The position numbers and the translations under genes are program-made. A stretch of 64,000 bases of DNA from Paraspadella gotoi. Its lineage: Eukaryota; Chaetognatha. The notes under the pieces are model-generated. The model did not search any database, had not been told where the DNA came from, and worked only from the letters and a program-made list of their open reading frames with translations. Location: positions 28,972,079-29,036,078 of the forward strand of contig CM119263.1 in NCBI GenBank assembly GCA_051294375.1, read 5' to 3'. Position 1 is the first letter of the stretch. The number at the start of each line of letters is the position of its first letter. This document shows positions 34,708 through 45,364 of the stretch, in pieces.

Positions 34708-37700
34708 AGCAAACCAAGGTGCTTCTAATTTGCGCCAGAACTTCGTCCTTCAACTTGTCGAAGTTGTTGACGAGGAACACGTGGGAATCTCTTCCCCCGG
34801 CCAGCTCCTTTAGATCCCTCTCCATAACTGGGTTGGGGTTCAAGCTGACCCCGATGCTGAAAATGTCCACGCCCATTTTAAGGAGATCATCCACGATTTC
34901 CTTAGGCTCCTTAGGGTAACGCTCTTTGTTGTATTCCCCGTCAGTGACCACGAAGACGAGCTTGATGACGTCCTTGTCCTTCATCCTTCCGTGCTCCTTG
35001 AAGATCTTCTCCGCCTGCAGCATCGCCAGCGGAGTGAAGGTCTGCAGGCCCATCTGGTCAAAGCCGCATCTGAATTTCTTGGCCAGGTATTCTCCGGCGG
35101 CCCAGCGGATATTGCTGACCTTCTCCTTTGTTCCCTTGTTGCCGAGTTTTGCGGACTCTTCGAAAGAAATCTCCGACCGGAATTCGTTGGTAAATTGAAC
35201 CACAGAGATCCGCGATTTGTCATTACCCATTTTGAGGGTGTCTCCAACGCTGTTGATGAATTCAAGCTCCTTCTGGAAATTCTTGGCGTTCTGAAATTTG
35301 CAGGACTTGGGGATCTCGCTGTAGCCCAACGACCAACTTCCGTCAAGAATGAAGACAATATCAAAGTGATGCTCCTTCTTGTCGCACTTTTGATCGCAAG
35401 TCTCGCCCTTAAACCCCTTGGCGCATGCGCACCTGTGGGTGTAAGACTTTTTGTCGGCGGCCATCTTGGATTCGCATTTCCCTTTATTGTGGCAAGGATT
35501 GACTTTGCAAGGATCGACCGGCGTCTCGCAGTTCCTGCCAGCAAAACCTTTTTTGCAACCGCATTTGTATTCTTTCAACTTTTCTCGCTTGCAGGTTCCG
35601 CCATTGACGCATGGATTGCGGACAACGCAAGGATGTTTGTCTAGTTCACAATGTGTCCCCTCAAAAGGTGGGGAACATTTGCATGAAAAGGAATTGCCTT
35701 TCACTGAGCAAACGCCATTGTGCTTGCATGGCTTTGACGAGCAAGGGGTTACTTCGCAGGTTTTGCCGCTGAAACCTTTGATGCAATCGCAAGTGTATGC
35801 CATGCCTTTAGTTTTTTTACACAGTCCCATGTGTTGACATGGCTTCTTCGTGGTGCAAGGATGAATGTCATTTTCGCAATTTTTACCAGCATAACCTTCT
35901 TTGCACTGACATTTGTAATCTTTGGCTCCCACATTTGCGCAATTTGCATCATTTTTACAAGGCTTCAACTTTGAACAAGGTCTCACGTCCTTCTCACAGT
36001 CCTTTCCATCAAATCCATCTGGGCATTTACAATTGTAATCGGTTCCTCCAACATGACTACATGTTCCTTTGTTTTTGCATGGCTTCTTCACTGTGCAAGG
36101 CCTTATATCTTTTTCACAGTCTTTGCCAGAAAACCCTGGTTTGCAAGTGCAAGAATATCCGGCGCCTTCATGATTGCATTTCGCGCCATTCTTGCAGGGA
36201 TTTTTCACGGTGCATGGTCTCTCATCTTTGTCGCAATTTTTACCCGTAAACCCTTTTTTACACTCGCACGAATAATCATTACCGTCATTTGAACATTTTG
36301 TAGCTTGTTTGCAAGGCTTTTTGGTGCATGGTCGAGCATCTGTCTCACAATTCTTACCCTTGAATCCTGTCTGGCATTTACATTTGTAGCTCGCGCCATC
36401 ATGTTGGCATGTTGCTTTATTCTTACAGGGGCTTTTCACCGTACATGGCCTCACATCCTTTTCACAATTTTTTCCGGTAAATCCAGGTTTACACTTACAT
36501 TTATATCCCGCCCCCACATGCTGACAAGTTGCGCCATTCTTGCATGGGTCCTTAACTGTGCAAGGTCTGTTGTCTTTCTCACAACGCTTGCCAACAAAAC
36601 CTGCTTTGCATTTGCATTTGAAGTCTGCACCAGCGTGCTGGCAGACAGCGTCATTACGGCATGGTTGGCTTACAGTGCAAGGTCTTTTGTCAGTTTGGCA
36701 ATTCTTGCCTTCGAATCCTGCTGGACACTCGCATTTATAATCTTCGCCGGCATTCACGCACTTTGCTCTATTTTTACATGGTTTTTTTACGGTACAACCT
36801 TGAACATCCCTTTCACATTTTTTGCCTTTGAAACCTGGCCGACATCCGCATTCAAAGTCAAGCCCTTTGTTATGACATGTTCCCTTATTCAGACACAATC
36901 CTTTTTTCAAAGTGCAAGGTCGTTTGTCAAATTCACAATTTTTACCAGAATAACCAGGTAAGCACTCACATTTATAATCAGCCTCTTCGTGAATGCAATT
37001 TCCATCATTCTTGCATGGATTCCCAATAGTGCAAGGTCTCACATCTTTATCGCAATTTTTTCCACTAAAACCAGGAAGGCACTTACAGAAATAATCCTTA
37101 TTCTCTTTTACATTACCACATTCTTTTGCGTGCTTGCAAGGATTTTTAGTGCACGGCCTGTGATCTTGCTCGCAGTTTTTTCCGCCAAACCCAGAAGGAC
37201 AATTGCATTTATAATCATTTCCTTTGTTCTCACACTCTGCTTTATTCTTACAAGGCTTTTTAATCGTGCAAGGCCTCTTGTCAATGTTACATGTTTTGCC
37301 TTCAAAGCCAACCAAACATTTACACGTAAAGTCTCCTCCATTATGCTGACAGTTCCCATCATTGAGACAAGGATTTCCGACTGTGCAGGGCCTCTTGTCC
37401 TGTTCACAGCTTTTTCCAAAAAATCCTGGAGGACACGCGCATGTGTAATCAATGCCAGCGTTTGTGCATTTCCCTTTGTTCTTGCAAGGTTTTCCAACAG
37501 TGCATGGTCGAGCATCAGTTTCACAATTCACTCCATTAAATCCAGGTGGACATTCACATGCATAATTGTTGCCTGCTAACCTCTTGCAGTTTGCATCATT
37601 TTTGCAAGGATTCTTTGTACAGGGATGAATATCTTCATCGCAAGTTTTTCCAGCATAGGTTACTGGACACTTGCAGTGAAAGTCATCTCCTTCGTTGGTG

Positions 37701-38254
37701 CACTTTCCATTATTTTTGCAGGGGTTTCGTGAGCACGGCCTTTTGTCTGTCTCGCATCTATCCCCTTCAAATCCTTTAGGGCAATCGCAAAAAAACATGG
37801 AACCCTCCGGATAACAGTCTCCGCCATTAAGACATGGATTAGGTTTGCACAGTGGTTCTATTTCGCACCTTTCGCCTGTACATCCTTCTACGCAGTCGCA
37901 GAAAAACTTGTTTCCCTCTGGATAACATTTGGCGTGATGTTGGCAGGGTTGTGGATTACATGGACTACCCTTTTGGCATTCATTCCCCGAGAATCCAGGT
38001 TTACAGTCGCAGTAATACATGTCGCCTTCCTCGTAACATGTCCCGTCATTGTGACATGGATTCGGGTCACATGGTTTATCATCAATCTCGCACGTTTTGC
38101 CTTTGAATCCCGGCTTGCAATCGCAAAAGAACATCGCGCCCTCTGGATAGCAGGCGGCGCCATTCTTGCAAGGTTTGTTGGCGCAAGGATTGCCACCGAC
38201 CGAGGGTCGCGCGAGGCAAAGGAGAAAAATTCCGAGAAAAAATCGGCAAAACAT
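34706..38254 (-). CDS. Secreted protein with 24 EGF-like repeats and a C-terminal von Willebrand A domain
   Basis: A single uninterrupted frame of 1182 residues. A signal peptide (MFCRFFLGIFLLCLARPSVG) is followed by 24 six-cysteine EGF-like modules of 37-43 residues, mostly beginning (D)xRPCT and ending GKNCE. A vWA domain (about residues 985-1182) follows. It has a MIDAS DGSWS (DxSxS), a candidate Thr in LQTFTPLA and the third-strand Asp in FVVTDGEY. Cysteines at its start (CDKK) and very end (LVC) may pair, as in other extracellular A domains. The EGF modules lack the D-x-D/N-E-C start of calcium-binding EGFs. The architecture implies an extracellular matrix or adhesion protein. Modules 7-20 are the most alike, pointing to tandem duplication. 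The absence of introns is unlike every other complete gene here. Orthology to a named protein cannot be set. Confidence 0.93.
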   Translation of the reverse strand: MFCRFFLGIFLLCLARPSVGGNPCANKPCKNGAACYPEGAMFFCDCKPGFKGKTCEIDDKPCDPNPCHNDGTCYEEGDMYYCDCKPGFSGNECQKGSPCNPQPCQHHAKCYPEGNKFFCDCVEGCTGERCEIEPLCKPNPCLNGGDCYPEGSMFFCDCPKGFEGDRCETDKRPCSRNPCKNNGKCTNEGDDFHCKCPVTYAGKTCDEDIHPCTKNPCKNDANCKRLAGNNYACECPPGFNGVNCETDARPCTVGKPCKNKGKCTNAGIDYTCACPPGFFGKSCEQDKRPCTVGNPCLNDGNCQHNGGDFTCKCLVGFEGKTCNIDKRPCTIKKPCKNKAECENKGNDYKCNCPSGFGGKNCEQDHRPCTKNPCKHAKECGNVKENKDYFCKCLPGFSGKNCDKDVRPCTIGNPCKNDGNCIHEEADYKCECLPGYSGKNCEFDKRPCTLKKGLCLNKGTCHNKGLDFECGCRPGFKGKKCERDVQGCTVKKPCKNRAKCVNAGEDYKCECPAGFEGKNCQTDKRPCTVSQPCRNDAVCQHAGADFKCKCKAGFVGKRCEKDNRPCTVKDPCKNGATCQHVGAGYKCKCKPGFTGKNCEKDVRPCTVKSPCKNKATCQHDGASYKCKCQTGFKGKNCETDARPCTKKPCKQATKCSNDGNDYSCECKKGFTGKNCDKDERPCTVKNPCKNGAKCNHEGAGYSCTCKPGFSGKDCEKDIRPCTVKKPCKNKGTCSHVGGTDYNCKCPDGFDGKDCEKDVRPCSKLKPCKNDANCANVGAKDYKCQCKEGYAGKNCENDIHPCTTKKPCQHMGLCKKTKGMAYTCDCIKGFSGKTCEVTPCSSKPCKHNGVCSVKGNSFSCKCSPPFEGTHCELDKHPCVVRNPCVNGGTCKREKLKEYKCGCKKGFAGRNCETPVDPCKVNPCHNKGKCESKMAADKKSYTHRCACAKGFKGETCDQKCDKKEHHFDIVFILDGSWSLGYSEIPKSCKFQNAKNFQKELEFINSVGDTLKMGNDKSRISVVQFTNEFRSEISFEESAKLGNKGTKEKVSNIRWAAGEYLAKKFRCGFDQMGLQTFTPLAMLQAEKIFKEHGRMKDKDVIKLVFVVTDGEYNKERYPKEPKEIVDDLLKMGVDIFSIGVSLNPNPVMERDLKELAGGRDSHVFLVNNFDKLKDEVLAQIRSTLVC

Positions 38255-39695
38255 TTTCGCGGATTTTTTGAGATTTTGAAATGAAGGGATCGACCGGGAT
38301 CAGTGCCTTCGTTGGAAGGGAAAGTCAAGACGGGGAAGGTTAAATACGATCGACGTGAGTACAGGGGAGCCACTTGAATCGGTCTCTGCTTCGTGTACTG
38401 AAAGGTACGATATGTATTTACGTTAGGGTCATTTTGAACTTGAAATACTCATAACTATATAAGTTTCCTGGATTTTTTTGTAGCAGAATTCAAAATTATT
38501 AGTACGAACTATTTTTGGTCATAGAAAACTATACTTTTATCTTCCTCGAATTAAAAATTTATTTGACACTTGCTTTCGAATGTTTGTTAAGTTTACTGTA
38601 ACCTAAAAAATCTAAATGTAAAGAAAACAAAAGCAAACACGGTGACAAGCAGTTGACAGAAGATTTTAAGAGTTAGTCAAGATTGATAGATAACAAACAA
38701 TCATTTTTCGTCAATTTTTTTTAGTTTTCGATTTAAAAGTCAAAATGTTGTCTTTGATGCTTGCCTTTGCTCTTCACTAAAAAAAAATCGTTTTTGTAAA
38801 AAGAAAGATTTTAATTCACATTTTACAACATACAAACCACAAAGCGGCAGTGAAAATTAATGGAATGAGGGGGGAGCGCAATTAAATTCTAAATTTAAAT
38901 AAACAAGAATACAAACTTTTCCAATTGAACAAGCGATCAATGAGATCTATCGGTGACATCACAAAGTGCAGAAAGATAAATTCGTCACAGAGGTTTTAGG
39001 TTCTGGGATAAAAGTAAGGACGGGAAATCCGAGCCCTCAGTAAATTAAGATAGCATTTCTCCTCCTGGCTCGGTTTATGTCATCAAATTTAATAAAATAA
39101 AATAAATAATAATCATTATTTTCCGACGTTCAAAAAGAGTCGGATGAACTTGGACAGGGACGAATACATTTGTAACGATTTAGCCACATAAAATATTTAA
39201 ACAACATCTGGGGTTTTTGTTCGGTGGTGCAGGTTCGCATGCAGTAAAGACGGCGAATCACGCCGACAGTACAGACATTCACATGTTGTGAAAATATTAC
39301 AGCTTTACTCATTTTCACAGTTAATAACCACGTTTGATGTGCGCCTCCAAAATCCAAACGTCAGGCGCGTTATGAAAATAACTGGTTTGTTGTGAAACTC
39401 TAAATTCATACCATGATAAAATTTTTTTCACTATAACGTTTTACATAATTTAAACATGGTTCTACTAATTGGCAGTATAGATTTTTTTATGATTTTATCC
39501 CTTTATGAATCTTTTCTTTATACCATGAAGGAAACATTCCAGTTATCTTCGTCAAGGGCAATCTACACATTGCCAGTCGTCAGCTTGAAGATTCTTCATT
39601 CAAAAATGATACTGTGCTCCTCATTCAGCCCTTAGAGGCCGCCCCAAAAAATCCAAACGTTACCCGTGAACCCTCACGAGAAACTTACGCGAAAC
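38255..39695. other. AT-rich spacer
   Basis: AT-rich unique DNA between the 3' end of guanylyl cyclase beta and the EGF/vWA gene start. Apart from a candidate TATA-like site for the latter, nothing was recognised. Short open frames have no family resemblance. Confidence 0.55.
38340..38349 (-). promoter_or_regulatory. Possible TATA-like element upstream of EGF/vWA gene
   Basis: CGTATTTAAC on the minus strand, about 90 bases before the start codon, is the only TATA-like string in a plausible position. Transcription start is unknown, so this is a weak call. Confidence 0.25.
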
Positions 39696-39888
39696 TCACG
39701 CCTTCGGCTTATTAATCATCCAACACTTCATGGGCGTGGCCTTTCCCTTCATGGCGATTTCCCCGCGAAATTCAAATTCAAAGTCGGATCTTTTATTTGT
39801 GGAAGTTGGCATTCGGAGACGTCGAGATCCTTTTGCCCCGTGAGGGCGTAGTAGGTTGTCTCCGAAACGTTTACGCGGCCGGTGATTC
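39696..39888 (-). CDS. Last exon of guanylyl cyclase beta, with apparent single-base frame break
   Basis: The acceptor CTCAG at 39889 gives [13 protein letters not shown] in phase with exon 11. Without correction the frame reaches a stop at the codon after AGKSP. The frame that contains the family's ending (FEFRG, MKGK, a conserved Trp, then TGA at 39696-39698) is offset by one base. One extra A on the coding strand in the four-base run at 39791-39794 would make the exon continuous. An assembly or sequencing deletion is the simplest reading; a real disabling variant is possible. Confidence 0.7.
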
Positions 39889-42800
39889 CTGAGATTTGAT
39901 GAGGGGGGGGGAACGAATAATCCGAGGTGAGGTCAGTTCGTTATTAGGAGGAAACTTTTAGTAGAAAGTCTCGCTAAAATTCACGGCTTACTAATCGTTA
40001 CTAATATGAAATTATTACAAAAAATTCCAATTTGTCTATTCATTCTATAAATAAGCAATCTTGCCCCTGATTTAGAGCAAGCTATTGTGGGTCGAGGGCT
40101 CCATCCCGCTTACAAGAGAATAACATAGCAGCACGCNNNNNNNNNNAAAATTCCAATTTGTCTATTCATTCTATAAATGACTTAGGGCAAGCTATTGTGG
40201 GTTACAAGAGAATAACATAGCAACACGCTGCAAATTTTTAATAAAGTGTCTCTCACAGCCTAATTTATTAACCTGGTACATATCTCATTATTTATTTTCC
40301 TCAATTTATTATGAAATTGGTACAACCAATATAAAAATTATCCATTCTTTTAATAAATAAGCTATCTTGCCCCTGACTTTGGACAGGCTTTGGTGGTTTA
40401 AGGCCTCCATCACTCTTACAAGATAATTACATAGCAGGTCCCTGCAAGCTTTCAATCAAGACTCTCTCACAGTCCCGTTTATTCACTCCCAGAGTACCCG
40501 GCTTCCCTATCAATGAATCAATAATTAATTAATTAATAGAATAATAAATTACAACTAAAACATGTTTATTTTATTTAAGATTCGACCCGCGACTAAAATA
40601 AAGACTCTAGATTGACTGGTGGCGACGACTTACGACCACTTCTGAGAAAAAGAATAAATAAATCGAACAAATGTTGAACCTTCGCACGTGATCTCTTCAC
40701 GGGAACTTGTTTGTGATTTAAAAAAAAAAAGATTTCTCGTAGACGCTTTTTGTCATTTCTGACATTTCTGTCATTTCATTTTGTCACTTTTGACGTTTTT
40801 TCTTTCGTTGACAAAAGCGAAAGAATTGAAGACGCGACTCGAGCAAAGATTTCCAAGTCAGGAGACGAAATTATTCATTTCCATTTTTTTATTTGATTTT
40901 TTTTTGTTAAAGTTATTGATTGTGATTTAATTGTTAACCGGGCGTGGGTAATTTTTTTGTTTGTAATTCACTGGCAAATTTAGTGATTAATATTTAATAC
41001 TAAATATTTAATGCTTAATTTTTAATATTTATTATCCATATCCATATCCATTAGTCCCTTTTGATTATACCTGTAGTTTCGGTTCGACTCGCCAGGTTGA
41101 CCGTGTTTCCGAAGAGACAATAGCGCGGAACTCTGTTCCCGATCACTCCGGACACGACCTAGATTCAAAATGGCGACCACGGGAGAATTAAAACAAGAGT
41201 TAATTAATCATAATCCAATAATATCGACCTTAATTAATTTAGATTAAAAGTCTGCACTCCATATGTATGTGAATAAGGCGCTTCATGTACCTCTCCCGTG
41301 TGAATTCCAATAGTGATGGTGATGTGAATGCCGTCCTCCTCCAGCATTCTCTCCCTCTCCTCGTTCACCTCCATCATGTCCAGCGCCAATTGACAGATGC
41401 ATCTGGCGTGATCCTCCAAAGGGTCAGGCACGCCGCTCACAACCATGTACTTGTCCCCGATTGTTTCGACTTTGTAGACCTGAAGTGGGAGAGGCTTTGA
41501 TTTCCTCCGATTAGCTTTGCTTTGCTTTGCTTTGCTTTGCTTTGTTTGCTTCACTAAGGTTGGCTTTGCTTTGCTTTCCTTTGCTTTGTCTTCCTCTGCT
41601 TTAAATAACTTTTGCATTTGATTTTGATTTGCTTTGCTTTCCGAATTTTTATTTTCCTTTGCTTTACTTTAATTTCTTTGTCTTGCCATGCTTTTCTTTC
41701 CCTATGCCCGTCTCCCCCCATCTCTCTTTCTTTCTCCTTCTCTCTCTCTCTCCCTCTCTCTCTCGCCTTGGGATTGACGGCCTTGTCCGTCAGTTTGTCG
41801 AATCTGACATAGATGTCGTTAAGGAGATCCACGATCCTCATTGGTTCCCCCGCGTATTTGGCGCAAATGCTGGTGAAGCCCGCGATTCCACTGGACAGAA
41901 AAAAATTGGAAGAAGGGCGGTTGAAGGTATTTCATCGGAAACGAATGGTCGAGTTGCGTATACATAGTCTAGAGTGCTATTTGTGAAATACAGTTTGCGT
42001 TTATTTAGTGGTTAATTACTGAATTTTTTCCACTCTGGGTCCCCGATTTAAAAAAAAAACTAGGAAGATAACCAAAACCATCCGCGACCCAACACCAAAA
42101 ATAGTTAAGACTCGGGCTAATTTTGGACCGATTCGATCGTATAACATTCTCTGATGAATTAAATATAAATTTAAAACTGCGTTACTTTATAGATAACACT
42201 GCAATATGCAAATTACATTAAGACCATGATCATAACACTTTTGTCAAAAAAAAACAGTTTCAACCTGAACATAATAGTGGCGCTCTCGTATTTCCTGGGG
42301 TTGACGGGTCGATTGTGCCTCAGCTCGTTGGCGACGGACGGCGGAAGCACCGAATAGAGAAGCCTGTCCGTTTTCTTCTTTTCGTCCTCCAAGAGTCTGT
42401 ATGTGTACTGAAGTTTGTCTGTCAGAATCTCCAAATCTTTGGCCAGTTCGTACTCCTGAAGGGGATAGAAGTCGTGTACAATGTGTACAGTGACGGATTG
42501 TCTCCAATATGTAATTGTTTACTTTGTAATTTGTATAACTGACGCCGATAATTCAAACCATATCTACTAGGTATAATTTCGATTTAACAGTAAACGATGA
42601 GAGAAAGTTTGTAGAGTAAATTCCAAAGTAAGATTTGTTTAACCAACAATCATTTTTCTTATCAATTTCATTTCACTAATCAGCCTCCTAAATATGAATG
42701 TTTGTCTAATCTCCCGACTACTAATTTAAGAGTTAAATACAATGCCGTATTCGTTACATTTACAATATTGAATTTGAAAACCGTCAACTTAGACGATATA

Positions 42801-45330
42801 GCCAATCTGAATCTCACTTGCGAGAACTTTTCTGACAACAGCAGCAAATCCCTCGTAGCGTCGTGCAACGGGATGTCACTCAGATAGAGGCCGTTGCGCG
42901 CCATGTCGTCAAGGTTGGTCACGTTGGGTGAACAGAGGAACAGGATCAGGTCAGACTCGGCCACGTGAACCATTTGGCCTGAAAATAAGGAAGAGAGCAC
43001 TGAGCGGATCAATCTGCCGTAAGATAGGCGGGACTCAGAACTTTGTTACCCAAAGTTTTTTCTCAAACAATATTGCACCTCATTTACTAAAATTCCTTTT
43101 TGATTGCCTTATTAATAATACACCAACTTTCGCCCCCTTCCCACAAAATCTTTAACTCTAAATTTCATCTATCCATCTACTATAGCTGCCTTGCCACTAA
43201 ACACCACCGGTACACATAGCCAACCTTACTAACTCAACTTTAATTAAATCTCGATTCTTTCTAACCTTTCCTCTCACCCCCATTCACCCTCATTCATCCT
43301 TCTGCCCTTTACACTATTTTCTCCCAACACCATTCCGCCTTCTTCCCAACTTACTCACCCAAACCCCTTTAACCTCACCCCAAACCTTACCGTTGAGTCT
43401 AAACCCCACCCCCAGCCTTACCTATGAGTCTAAATCCCACCCCCAGCCTTACCTTTGAGTCTAAACCCCACCCCCAGCCTTACCTTTGAGTCTAACGGTG
43501 GCGACTTCCGACGAAAAGTCTAGAGGCGCCGTCCCGAAGTCGTAAGGAGAGATGGAAACGTCAGAGGATCGACGCGAGGGACATTCGGAGGCGGCGCGAG
43601 GTTTCATGCGGAGGACGTAGATGGTGTTGATGTGGGAAAGGATGGCCTTGATGGGGATGGAGATTGTGGAGGTGGTTTGGGGTGATTGGGGAAAAGGAGC
43701 GGGGATAAATTTGGGAGAGAAGGGATTCGATGAGTAGGAGGGAGTAAATGGACAATGGAAAGGGGAAAAAAAAAGAAGGGAACGGAACGAGAAGAGAGAA
43801 TAACAATGAAGACTAACAGAATGGGGTGAGTATCGAAGTGTATCTAACTGGGGGGGGGGCGTTGAAAAAAAAATAATGTCGTTACAACGAAAACAACGTT
43901 TTTATTTCTGTTTATTAAGTCAAAAAATGAGTAGAATTCCCCTCTAATTTCAACTCACATTTTGTTAATTTTCTAACCAGTTTAGGTTTGTAGATGTAAA
44001 CGTAGACGATATTGTAAATGATTTGAATCAGAGATAATTTTCCGCAATGTATTTTTAAATTAAATGTAAATGAAATGAAGTTTTAAAAAAATAAGTTGTT
44101 TTGTTCTTTAAACGTCATCACAAGCTCAGGAAGTATAATGACTTAACGAGTATAAGATTTATTTTCAATATGAGAAATACTGTGCCATATATTTCAGCAT
44201 AAATTTCTATGCCATCATCGGTGGTAAAGAATTAACAAACTGTCATATTGTCATATTGAAAATAAATCTTATACTCAAAGTTGTTTTGTTGTTGTCTTGT
44301 TTTATTGAATAAGTTAGAAATGAAAAAAACGTCGACAGTTTCTGGTATCCTTAAAAAATTTGAGTTCAAAACTGTGAAAATGTGAGGACGACGCCGGCAT
44401 TTATTTCCTTTCTCACATTTGTGTCTCCGCTTAAAAAAAAAAAGGACAACGCAACCACCCCTCCGCCGCTCCACACTCCACCCGCCCTCCACCTGAAATG
44501 ACAATTGCCCGTGAGGCCGAATCATCTCGAAGAAGTCGGTGAGGAGGGCGTCTTCGTCGACGCCAAAGTTGAGGAGTCGAGCGAGCGACGTCCCCATCTG
44601 GTGGATGCACATCTCGCGGTCGAACATAATGTGGAAGGGAAAGGCCGAGCAGAAGGACTCGGGGCTTTAAGGGGGGGGTTGGAGAAGGCAGATGGGATTG
44701 GATGGAAGGGGGTATATTATGTATTTATATTATATCATAATAGAAAAGGGGTCTCAGCAGACTGAGATAGACGGACATTCAAACAGCCAACCAGAGAAAT
44801 TGACAAATGGAGGGATTCACTGATGATAGGGTTTCTGTCTCTTACAAACAGACAGTTGGACAGGTTACTTGGTAAGGGAGTCACAGAACAAACGTTCCTG
44901 TCGATAACACCAATAAACAGACATATGAACAAAAAACAAAACAGACTGTAAAGACAGAATGACTCACAGATAGACAAAAAAACCGACGGTGGAACGGGCA
45001 CATAATAATTGGTTTCCCAGTTCTGTTTCAAAGAAAAGAGACAAAGAGACCGAGAGACAGGCAGGCCTACAGTCAGACGGTCACCTGATAAGAGGTTCCG
45101 TCTCGAATCCCATCTCGTCTTGATCGTCTTCGTCACTCTCTGCAACGAGTCGTCCACCGTCCGCCCTTTTGTTCTTAATCTCAAACTGAACGTGATCAGA
45201 ATCAGGCAGACTCTTTTCTTGAATCACGCGGACGTCTACCTCCGTGTTGTGCAGGCGTTGAGCGACAGTCTTCACCTGGAGAGGAAAGGAGGACAATGGC
45301 TGGAATTGGTTTTCTCTTTTTCTTTGCTTT

Positions 45331-45364
<34 letters not shown>

